IMG/VR virus record: IMGVR_UViG_3300044972_000988
Coordinates: 1 to 57,774 of that record
DNA: 57,774 nt
Reading direction: 5' to 3' (one strand)
Origin: a virus
Under the pieces are notes generated by a model. That model had not been told where the DNA came from and did no database searches. It saw only the letters and a list, made by a program, of their open reading frames with translations. Shown one piece after another: positions 29,545-36,691 of the stretch (positions within the stretch are counted from its first letter, which is position 1; each line of letters opens with the position of its first letter). A program made the position numbers and the translations under genes.

Positions 29545-29877
29545 ATGAAATACAAAATTACTAGACTCGACAAGCGGTACAGTCAAAAAGAATACTTTCA
29601 GTACATGATTGAATTCTCAAAGGCACACTGGAAAGGCACAGGTGTGTTGGATTTTGATCATGGTCGGAAATGGTTTAATAAGACATTTGGATGGAGCCAA
29701 GATGTTGAAACCCGTGTTGCCATGATCAAAAGCGGCAGTGCCAATCCCCTGCTGTTTGAGCCGGATGATGTCAATCCTTTGTGGGCATACAGTGCTCGGT
29801 ACAATGATTATAGAATCTATGTGGCCACAGACAAAGAACTAAATTGGTTTATGTTGAGTCATCCTAAAACTGTTTGA
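29545..29877 (+). CDS. Unknown 110-residue protein
   Basis: Sits between the MoxR ATPase and its VWA partner. Aromatic-rich (YSQKEYFQYMIEFSKAHWKGTG, shown in part; LWAYSARYNDYRIYV). The ATG is directly behind the terminator with no clear RBS, which is odd. No family recognised. Confidence 0.55.
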   Translation: MKYKITRLDKRYSQKEYFQYMIEFSKAHWKGTGVLDFDHGRKWFNKTFGWSQDVETRVAMIKSGSANPLLFEPDDVNPLWAYSARYNDYRIYVATDKELNWFMLSHPKTV

Positions 29878-29879
29878 GC

Positions 29880-29908
29880 TTGACGAATAATGCATATTCT
29901 GCTATAAT
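29880..29908 (+). promoter_or_regulatory. Sigma70-type promoter of the VWA gene
   Basis: TTGACG (29880-29885), 17-bp spacer ending TGC, TATAAT (29903-29908). RBS AAAGGAATG precedes ATG 29936. Confidence 0.78.
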
Positions 29909-29935
29909 ACATACATAAGCAACAAAAGGAATGTT

Positions 29936-31231
29936 ATGAGCGCCAAAAAAGGTACCACTGCAGACTCTAAAGAAAACGACAAGTTTAAAGATCTCGTAGG
30001 TAAAATGGATCCTAAACTGGATCGAGAAGTACGAGAAATTTTGACCACAGCCCGTGTGGGACTGTTGCTTAAGGCCAGTTTCTTTGGTAACTTGGCAACT
30101 CGGTTGAAGCTTGTCAACGCAGACGAATGGTGCCCTACTGCCGCAACAGACGGCCGTAACTTCTATTATAACTGCAAATTCATTAAACTGCTGAAACCCA
30201 AAGAAGTAGAATTCCTGTTTGGACACGAGGTGTTGCATTGTGTATATGACCACTTTGGACGCAGAGGTGAACGAGATCCCATGCTGTGGAATATTGCAGA
30301 CGACTATTGTGTGAACGGGGACTTGAAGAAGCACGGTGTCGGCGAGTTCATTACCAGTGTTCCTTGCTTGTACGACAAAAAATACGAAGGCCTGTGTGCC
30401 GAGGAAGTGTACGATATCTTGTATGAAAAAGCAGACAAGATCGACATTGGCAAATTGATGGAACAGATGATTGACGAGCACTTGGATGGTGAGGGCGATG
30501 ACGACAGCGGTGGCTCAGGTGAAGAAGGCGATAAAAAAGGCCGGGGTCGTCCCAAGTTGAGCCCAGAAGATCGTCAACAAATTAAAGATGAGATTAAAGA
30601 AGCCATGTTGGCGGCAGTGGCCGCAGACGCAGATGGCGCAGGCAACTTGCCCGCAGGTGTTCGTCGTATCTTAAAGGACTTGACTGAGCCCAAAATGAAC
30701 TGGCGCGAACTGCTCCGTATGCAGTTAGAAAGCACTATTAAGAGTGACTATACCTGGATGCGAACCGGCCGTAAAGGTTGGGACATGGATGCTATTATGC
30801 CGGGCATGAAGTTAGAGCCCATGATCGATATTGCAGTGGCTATCGACATGTCGGGTTCCATTAGTAACGAGATGGCCAAGGACATGCTTGGTGAAGTCCA
30901 AGGCATTATGGAATCGTTTCCGGCATATAAAATTCATGTTGTTAGTTTTGATACAGAAACTTACAATCCTGTACAATACGACAGTGACAACTTGGATACT
31001 ATCTGCGACTACGAGCCAGAAGGTGGTGGTGGCACAGACTTTGATTGTGTGTACCGGTACTTGAAAGACAACGAGATTGAGCCCAAGCGACTGGTCATGT
31101 TTACAGACGGATACCCATTTGGTTCATGGGGCGACGAGAACTATACAGAAACAGTGTTCATCTTGCACGGCACCAGAACTATAGTTCCACCATTTGGACA
31201 ATATGCCTACTTCGGTGAAGAGGAAGAATGA
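29936..31231 (+). CDS. Metallopeptidase-like plus VWA-domain protein, MoxR partner
   Basis: 431 residues in two parts. The N-terminal part carries a zincin-like H97-E-V-L-H101 helix (FLFGHEVLHCVYDHF). An acidic Gly/Ser linker (about residues 184-210) follows. The C-terminal VWA-like domain has the MIDAS D304-M-S-G-S308 and a late FTDGYPFG. This matches the predicted metallopeptidase/VWA-like proteins that pair with MoxR ATPases. In phages such pairs are common but of unknown function, perhaps protein remodelling or host takeover. Overlaps the next gene by ATGA. Confidence 0.82.
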   Translation: MSAKKGTTADSKENDKFKDLVGKMDPKLDREVREILTTARVGLLLKASFFGNLATRLKLVNADEWCPTAATDGRNFYYNCKFIKLLKPKEVEFLFGHEVLHCVYDHFGRRGERDPMLWNIADDYCVNGDLKKHGVGEFITSVPCLYDKKYEGLCAEEVYDILYEKADKIDIGKLMEQMIDEHLDGEGDDDSGGSGEEGDKKGRGRPKLSPEDRQQIKDEIKEAMLAAVAADADGAGNLPAGVRRILKDLTEPKMNWRELLRMQLESTIKSDYTWMRTGRKGWDMDAIMPGMKLEPMIDIAVAIDMSGSISNEMAKDMLGEVQGIMESFPAYKIHVVSFDTETYNPVQYDSDNLDTICDYEPEGGGGTDFDCVYRYLKDNEIEPKRLVMFTDGYPFGSWGDENYTETVFILHGTRTIVPPFGQYAYFGEEEE

Positions 31232-31584
31232 AATTTATTCTATCACTGTTACTATTATTCTTTACCAATGTTAACGCAGAGAATAGGCCTTGGACGGATG
31301 TAGAAAAAGTGGTGTTTGTTGCTAATACTGTGCTTACTACAATGGACTGGAGCCAGACTAGATACCTTTCTAGAAACCCCATATACTACGAAACTAATCC
31401 TATATTAGGAACGTATCCATCAACTCAAAAAATTGATATGTTTTTCATAGGACAACTGATAGGACAATATTATTTGTTTGATTACCTTAATGAAAATCGG
31501 CTGGGATTCATGGTCGGAGTAACCTTGGGTAGACTAGAAGTAGTAAATCGCAATATTCGTCTTGATATTAAAATGAGATTTTAA
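31228..31584 (+). CDS. Exported or membrane-associated protein of unknown function
   Basis: 118 residues. The N-terminus (MKFILSLLLLFFTNVNA) is a likely signal peptide or anchor. Then ENRPWTDVEKVVFVANTVLTTMDWSQT, NPILGTYPST and a short hydrophobic end. The NPILG..PS pattern with a membrane helix is seen in small conserved bacterial and phage proteins of unknown role. Translationally coupled to the VWA gene (ATGA). Confidence 0.65.
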   Translation: MKFILSLLLLFFTNVNAENRPWTDVEKVVFVANTVLTTMDWSQTRYLSRNPIYYETNPILGTYPSTQKIDMFFIGQLIGQYYLFDYLNENRLGFMVGVTLGRLEVVNRNIRLDIKMRF

Positions 31585-31586
31585 AA

Positions 31587-31814
31587 ATGAAACAAAAACT
31601 ACACGATCTTGCATTGCAGGCAGGATTAAAAATAGACAACTTACCCGACGATGTGTATATTCCATTGGAAAAATTTGCAGAATTGTTAATTGAAGAATGC
31701 ATTCAAGTTGTAGATGCAACACCTATGCATTGTGCCATGACCACATTCCAACAAGGCATTGTTAAATGCACAATTAGTGAAAGTGTAAAAACATTAAAAG
31801 AGCATTTTGAATAA
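31587..31814 (+). CDS. Unknown 75-residue protein
   Basis: Starts 2 bp after the previous stop. Helical, with LPDDVYIPLEKFAELLIEECIQVV near the middle, a pattern frequent in small phage proteins. Its stop overlaps the next start as TAATG. No function assigned. Confidence 0.65.
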   Translation: MKQKLHDLALQAGLKIDNLPDDVYIPLEKFAELLIEECIQVVDATPMHCAMTTFQQGIVKCTISESVKTLKEHFE

Positions 31815-32047
31815 TGGGCTATGCCGAATACTTTGCCGACAAAAACAAAGATACTCCGCGGCCCAAGTTTGATCTTGGAACTAGAGTATTTGGCCGTTTT
31901 ACTGGAGTGCCATTCATTGGTACTGTGGTAAGAGCACAGGAAAAACGTGTGCTGGTGCATGCCGATCTTCCGGTAAAAGTCAAACAAGACATTCACAATG
32001 TCATGTGGGTTCCAACAAAAGATGTAAAGCAATTGGTGGAATTTTAA
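31814..32047 (+). CDS. Unknown 77-residue protein, probable small beta-barrel
   Basis: FDLGTRVFGRFTGVPFIGTVVRAQEKRVLVHADLPVKV suggests an SH3-like barrel. It ends WVPTKDVKQLVEF. It might bind nucleic acid or protein. Coupled to the previous gene. Confidence 0.65.
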   Translation: MGYAEYFADKNKDTPRPKFDLGTRVFGRFTGVPFIGTVVRAQEKRVLVHADLPVKVKQDIHNVMWVPTKDVKQLVEF

Positions 32048-32053
32048 TCTAGT

Positions 32054-32076
32054 TTAGGATGATCAATTTGTCCTAA
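32054..32076 (+). terminator. Possible weak hairpin terminator
   Basis: TTAGGA/TCCTAA (32054-32059, 32071-32076) in the roughly 100-bp gap after 32047; no U-run directly behind. Nothing else is visible in this gap. Confidence 0.3.
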
Positions 32077-32145
32077 GTGACCAGTTTTGAGTGTAATCCA
32101 CAGTAAAAAACTTTTGCACTGCACATTTTTTTATTAAATATCTAT

Positions 32146-32349
32146 ATGGAAAACAAAGAAATTACTATCGCCGATTTAAATCTGTTAAAAGATATCGTTG
32201 ACTTAGCAAGCACACGCGGTGCCTTCCGTGCCGCAGAAATGAAGGAGATTGGAGAAGTTTACAACAAACTAACCAGTTTCCTTGAAGCAGTAGTAGCACA
32301 AGCCAAGGCCCAGGAAGAATCTGCGGCCAGTAACACACAAGGAGAGTAA
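32146..32349 (+). CDS. Unknown 67-residue helical protein
   Basis: EITIADLNLLKDIVDLASTRGAFRAAEMKEIGEVYNKLTSFLEAVV is a helical pattern common in small T4-like phage proteins. No RBS is obvious, but AT-rich sequence (TTTTTTTATTAAATA) lies upstream. Followed 2 bp later by the next gene. Confidence 0.65.
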   Translation: MENKEITIADLNLLKDIVDLASTRGAFRAAEMKEIGEVYNKLTSFLEAVVAQAKAQEESAASNTQGE

Positions 32350-32351
32350 CA

Positions 32352-33101
32352 ATGGCATTTATGAAACACGTTGGTAAACACGGTGACCGTAAGGTCTGCA
32401 TTTTGTTCCGTCAGGTACCCGGAGAAGATCACATGAGTCTAGTTGTCTATCCCGAAACGCTACAGGCACACTGGCAAGATTCTGTGCAAAAGGTATTGGA
32501 AAGTACAATTGGTCAATCAGCAGAAGAATTTGCCGATGCGCTACATCGCAGTTACTTCCCAGATGGTCGTCCTATCTTGGAAACTCTGCACCAAGAGCGC
32601 ATGATCAAGAAGGTACGTTCTAGTGACATCATTGTTACACCTTCCGGCGATGCAAGAATTCGCCTAGATGAACTCAACAAGATGTTGAATGAAATGAAGC
32701 AAGGCGAAGAAGCCATCAAGCGTATGGCACAAAATGATGCCAGCCGCGGAATGGTAGCGCCAGAAGTCAAACGCAAAGCAGAAGCAGAATACAAAGCCGG
32801 ACAGGCTGCCAAGTCAGCACCTGGTTATGTTGCTCCTCCAGTACTGCGAGCCGGTGAAGGTGGTGCGTTGACTGATCGCGACATTGCTGCCAACATGTTG
32901 TCACAAGCACAGGTAATGGAAGCAAATGCCAAGTCAATGATCGCAGAAGCGGCACGTATGAAGAAAGATGCTGAACGCATGGATCCCACAGTTAGTCGCC
33001 CAAGCAAAAGCAAACCAGTAGCAACCGAGCCGGCTGTGTCTGCAAAACGCACACGTGGCCCTAACAAAGTTAAGACTGCTGTTGCCGATGGAACACAATA
33101 A
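32352..33101 (+). CDS. Unknown 249-residue protein with helical Ala/Lys-rich tail
   Basis: N-terminal globular part (KHGDRKVCILFRQVPGEDHMSLVVYPETL), then long Ala/Met/Lys-rich helices from about residue 110 and a basic low-complexity C-terminus (SRPSKSKPVATEPAVSAKRTRGPNKVK). This resembles conserved structural or accessory proteins of T4-like marine phages; I cannot name one. RBS GGAGAG. Confidence 0.65.
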   Translation: MAFMKHVGKHGDRKVCILFRQVPGEDHMSLVVYPETLQAHWQDSVQKVLESTIGQSAEEFADALHRSYFPDGRPILETLHQERMIKKVRSSDIIVTPSGDARIRLDELNKMLNEMKQGEEAIKRMAQNDASRGMVAPEVKRKAEAEYKAGQAAKSAPGYVAPPVLRAGEGGALTDRDIAANMLSQAQVMEANAKSMIAEAARMKKDAERMDPTVSRPSKSKPVATEPAVSAKRTRGPNKVKTAVADGTQ

Positions 33102-33390
33102 AGACTTCCTGACTGCTTGGGAACACATTATTGCCGACGTATCCAAAACTGATGTACCGTTAGAATGTATCAAGAAAGTAATTCTTAAATTTCACGGCGG
33201 TCGTCAGAAGACGTTTAACTTGTCCACACTACAAAAGCAAGGTATGAGTGTGGACGAAATTGAAGTGATGTTGACTCGTACCCTTGCAGAATTAGATGAC
33301 GAAATTCGCGACATAGACTTTGTGGTAGATGTTGGTGCTGTGGCCAATCTTGTTCAACCTGAAACCAATAAAATCTTAAACGGTTTATGA
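33088..33390 (+). CDS. Unknown 100-residue protein
   Basis: Start placed at ATG 33088 inside the end of the previous gene (14-bp overlap). CIKKVILKFHGGRQKTFNLSTLQKQGMSVDEIEVML gives a beta-hairpin followed by helices; the C-terminus is acidic. The stop overlaps thyX by ATGA, implying co-expression. Confidence 0.65.
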   Translation: MEHNKDFLTAWEHIIADVSKTDVPLECIKKVILKFHGGRQKTFNLSTLQKQGMSVDEIEVMLTRTLAELDDEIRDIDFVVDVGAVANLVQPETNKILNGL

Positions 33391-34079
33391 AAATACAACT
33401 TGTATCTTACAGCCAACCAACCCAGGAGTTTGCTGACCAGGGTGTTGCAGATGCGCAAGAACTAATTGCGTACTGCGCCCGTGTCAGCAATCCTGCCAAT
33501 CAACTCAACACAGAAACCAGTGAAAAACTAATCAAGTATCTAGTTCGACACCAACACTGGAGCCCACTGGAAATGGTTTCGGCCTGTATGGAAATTACAA
33601 CCACACGTGATATTGCAAGACAGATCTTACGTCATCGTAGTTTTAGTTTTCAAGAGTTCTCTCAGCGTTATGCTGATCCTACACAAGAACTCGACGAAGC
33701 GTTTGTTCTGCGTGAAGCACGATTCCAAGACGCAAAGAATCGTCAGAACAGTGTAGAACTAGATCTGTCAGATGAACAGCAACGGTTGATTGCATTTGAA
33801 TGGGAACGTGCTCAGCGGCGTGTGCTGTTTTCAGTTAAACAAGAATACTCTTGGGCAATTAAAAATGGCATTGCCAAAGAACAGGCCCGTGCTGTGTTAC
33901 CCGAAGGACTTACTATTAGCCGTATGTACATGAATGGTACGCTACGCTCATGGATTCATTACATTGAGCTACGTGCGGCCAATGGCACACAAAAAGAGCA
34001 CATGGAAATTGCAAGAGCTTGCGCTCTAGCCATCACAGCAATCTTTCCAATGGCAGCCGACTTGGTTGCTAACAACTGA
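33387..34079 (+). CDS. thyX: Flavin-dependent thymidylate synthase
   Basis: 230 residues. The ThyX signature RHRxxSxQExSxRY is present as RHRSFSFQEFSQRY at residues 82-95, and PEGLTISRMYMNGTLRSWIHYIELR matches the C-terminal substrate region. It makes dTMP from dUMP using FAD and methylene-THF, supplying DNA precursors. ThyX is frequent in phages. ATGA overlap with the gene before; a promoter for the next gene overlaps its end. Confidence 0.95.
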   Translation: MKIQLVSYSQPTQEFADQGVADAQELIAYCARVSNPANQLNTETSEKLIKYLVRHQHWSPLEMVSACMEITTTRDIARQILRHRSFSFQEFSQRYADPTQELDEAFVLREARFQDAKNRQNSVELDLSDEQQRLIAFEWERAQRRVLFSVKQEYSWAIKNGIAKEQARAVLPEGLTISRMYMNGTLRSWIHYIELRAANGTQKEHMEIARACALAITAIFPMAADLVANN

Positions 34080-34094
34080 TCCTTATGCTATACT
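34066..34094 (+). promoter_or_regulatory. Sigma70-type promoter
   Basis: TTGCTA (34066-34071), 17-bp spacer ending TGC, TATACT (34089-34094). ATG 34100 is only 5 bp after the -10, another nearly leaderless start. Confidence 0.55.
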
Positions 34095-34099
34095 AGAGT

Positions 34100-34435
34100 A
34101 TGGCAATAGCACACAGACCTGAATCTGATTACAGACACTGGAAAGCCGAAGAAGTAAAACTCATCGGCGATCGTGCTGTGCGTTATAACGACGTATGTGT
34201 ACACGAATTCTCCATGGGAGATGTGGAAGATCCAGAATTGTATGCCGCAGAGCCGCTATGGCAATGGCAACAAAGTGAAGCAGGGCAATGGACAATGGAG
34301 CATGCTGTAGAGAAACCTTATTGGATACAGTCATTAGATTACAATTCATGGGGACACAAGTTCAAAGTCATGGCTAGACTCAGTGAGCAAGACCAGACTT
34401 TCTGGACTCTTAAATGGGGTGGAATTAACAAATGA
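34100..34435 (+). CDS. Unknown 111-residue Trp-rich protein
   Basis: HRPESDYRHWKAEEVKLIGDRAVRYNDVCVHEFSMGDVEDPELYAAEPLWQWQQSE is characteristic (seven or more Trp in total) and looks like a conserved small phage protein. No function assigned. Overlaps the next gene (epimerase) by ATGA. Confidence 0.65.
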   Translation: MAIAHRPESDYRHWKAEEVKLIGDRAVRYNDVCVHEFSMGDVEDPELYAAEPLWQWQQSEAGQWTMEHAVEKPYWIQSLDYNSWGHKFKVMARLSEQDQTFWTLKWGGINK

Positions 34436-35397
34436 AAATACTAGTAACCGGCGGACTTGGGCTGATTGGACACAATGTAGTGCAACGATTAGAAGCACAA
34501 AGGCATGATGTTGTCGTTACCGACACACGTACTGACTATGGAATCATTCCGCAGACTGAAATTGACTACTTGATGTCAGAACGTTTGAAAAAGATATCCG
34601 GCAACAACATCTATCACATTGATATCACCGATGCTGATAACTTTGATTGGTTAGTAAATAAACACCAACCTGAAGTTGTCATCCATATGGCCAGTTTTCC
34701 CCGGCAGAAAGTTGTCAATGCTAACCCTGCTTGGGGCAGTCGTGTAATGAGTGAAGGCTTGATCAATGTTTGCGAGAGTGCCAAAAAACACCGTATCAGT
34801 CGTGTTGTGTACATTTCTAGTAGCATGGTCTATGGCGACTTTGACGACCAAGTTGAAGAAGACTACAATTGCCAACCCATCGGCCAATACGGCATCTTAA
34901 AATTAACAGGAGAAGACATTGTCAAAGACTACCATCGTCGCGGCGCTTTTGATTACGCTATTATTAGGCCTAGTGCTGTATACGGCCCCTTGGATGTGGA
35001 AGACCGAGTGGTTGCCAAGTTTATGCTCACCGCAATGCGAGGCGGCATTCTCCGAGTTAATGGGGCAGGGGAGACGCTAGACTTTACCTATGTAGATGAT
35101 GCCGCTGATGGCATAGTGTCAGCCGCGACTCTTGCACATGCCAGCAATAATACATATAATATTACCAAATCACATTCGGTGAGTTTGTTACAAGCTGCCG
35201 AAATGATTGTTAAAATTGTTGGCAAAGGCACAATCGAATGCCGAGATAAAGATGCAGACTTTCCCAGTCGCGGTGCATTAAATATCACAAAGGCAAAAAT
35301 TGTACTGGGATATAATCCCCAAGTGGATGTTGAAGAAGGATTCCAAAATTACTACAAGTGGCTGAGTGAATCTTCATACTGGCAAACTACTTTTTAA
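34432..35397 (+). CDS. NAD-dependent epimerase/dehydratase (extended SDR)
   Basis: 321 residues. TGGLGLIG at residues 6-13 binds NAD; YISSSMVYG is the Ser region; Y153xxxK157 (YGILK) is the catalytic pair; RPSAVYGP follows. The family covers UDP-glucose/GlcNAc 4-epimerases and dTDP-sugar dehydratases. It is followed by a PLP aminotransferase, so the pair could make an amino- or deoxyaminosugar nucleotide (inference). Confidence 0.87.
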   Translation: MKILVTGGLGLIGHNVVQRLEAQRHDVVVTDTRTDYGIIPQTEIDYLMSERLKKISGNNIYHIDITDADNFDWLVNKHQPEVVIHMASFPRQKVVNANPAWGSRVMSEGLINVCESAKKHRISRVVYISSSMVYGDFDDQVEEDYNCQPIGQYGILKLTGEDIVKDYHRRGAFDYAIIRPSAVYGPLDVEDRVVAKFMLTAMRGGILRVNGAGETLDFTYVDDAADGIVSAATLAHASNNTYNITKSHSVSLLQAAEMIVKIVGKGTIECRDKDADFPSRGALNITKAKIVLGYNPQVDVEEGFQNYYKWLSESSYWQTTF

Positions 35398-35408
35398 AGA
35401 TAAACAAA

Positions 35409-35588
35409 ATGAATGACTTAGAAACTGCATTAAAAAATCATGATTGGAGTCTTGATGGATACAAGACCCGGCATAGTCTAGACCTCTTGATGAAAGAGAA
35501 TCCAGAGCAAGCAAACACATTGTGGGAACAGTATTGCCCGTGGAGCAATGCCAATGGTGGGTATATTGCCTGGGCAAAGAATGCATGA
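35409..35588 (+). CDS. Unknown 59-residue protein
   Basis: NHDWSLDGYKTRHSLDLLMKENPEQANTLWEQYCPWSNANGGYIAW, a compact helical, Trp-rich protein. It lies between the epimerase and the aminotransferase and overlaps the latter as ATGA, which fixes the aminotransferase start. Function unknown. Confidence 0.6.
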   Translation: MNDLETALKNHDWSLDGYKTRHSLDLLMKENPEQANTLWEQYCPWSNANGGYIAWAKNA

Positions 35589-36691
35589 ATACCGGACTTA
35601 CAATCCCGTTTACTGGTTTAAAAAAACAGTATAACAATCTCCGCACAGAAATTCTAGATGTGACTGACGAAGTTCTTCGCAGTGGTCAACTCATGAACGG
35701 CAACAATACTGTGGAGTTTGAAGCATGGCTTGCTCGAAAGAATCATGTGCGTTATGCTGTAACTTGCCATTCAGGCACACATGCACTTGAAATCTTAGCC
35801 AATTACTGGGCCATGGAATCTCCTGTGCCGCATCCTCCTACTGTGCTGATACCGTCAATGACCTATGTGGCCACTGCCAATGCATTCTTACGTGCAGGAT
35901 GGGATATACACATCATTGATACAGATGCACAGGGATTATTAAACACTAATTCAATACCAGCAGGATTAAGTTATCAGGCAATTGCAATGGTTGGATTGTA
36001 CGGTGCCGCAGTTACGCATCACGGTGACGTTCGCTCTTGGAATCAATGGATACAACATGATACTCTTATAATCGAAGATGCCGCACAACATTGGTTATCG
36101 GCTGACTGCACAAGAATAGGCAAAGGTGGTGCGGCAATTAGTTTTGATCCCATGAAAAACTTGGCTTGCTATGGCAATGGTGGTGCTGTTGTTACAGACA
36201 ATTTGGATCTAGCAGAATATGCTCGTGCCTGGCGAGACAATGGTAAACCTACACATCGCAATCCAGGAACTAACAGTCGCATGAGCGAACTGGACTGTGC
36301 GCACATGTTGGTTAAATCTCGACATATTGATTATTGGCAAGCACGTAGACAAAAGATTGCAGATCATTGGCGTGATCGTTTTAAACACACAGACATACGG
36401 TGTTTGATCAACGATGCCAATGCACACAATCATGCTGTTCATAAGTTTGTTATAGATGTTGATGGACGTGATACGCTACGAGCAAATCTTGCACTGCGCA
36501 AGATTGATACACGAGTACATTATATAAACCCATTGCACGAACTACCGTTGTATAGAGCATATCCTGGCCCAGACATGTTGGCCGCAAGTTCTAGTCTTGC
36601 TCGTCGTGTGCTAAGTCTGCCTATCTATCCCGAACTAACAGACCTAGAAGTCGAATACATCAGCGATCAGGTTGTAGACTGCGTCGCATAA
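35585..36691 (+). CDS. DegT/DnrJ/EryC1-family PLP aminotransferase
   Basis: 368 residues from MNTGLTIPFTGLKKQYNNL; a longer frame exists but its first 21 codons lie over the previous gene. The PLP site is intact: D165 in IIEDAAQ and K191 in SFDPMKNLACYGNGG. The N-terminal PFTGLKKQY..L..EI.DVTDEVLRSGQLMNG is typical of sugar aminotransferases that convert 3- or 4-keto NDP-sugars. Partner of the epimerase at 34432. Its last 32 bp are antisense to the repeat-protein gene. Confidence 0.9.
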   Translation: MNTGLTIPFTGLKKQYNNLRTEILDVTDEVLRSGQLMNGNNTVEFEAWLARKNHVRYAVTCHSGTHALEILANYWAMESPVPHPPTVLIPSMTYVATANAFLRAGWDIHIIDTDAQGLLNTNSIPAGLSYQAIAMVGLYGAAVTHHGDVRSWNQWIQHDTLIIEDAAQHWLSADCTRIGKGGAAISFDPMKNLACYGNGGAVVTDNLDLAEYARAWRDNGKPTHRNPGTNSRMSELDCAHMLVKSRHIDYWQARRQKIADHWRDRFKHTDIRCLINDANAHNHAVHKFVIDVDGRDTLRANLALRKIDTRVHYINPLHELPLYRAYPGPDMLAASSSLARRVLSLPIYPELTDLEVEYISDQVVDCVA

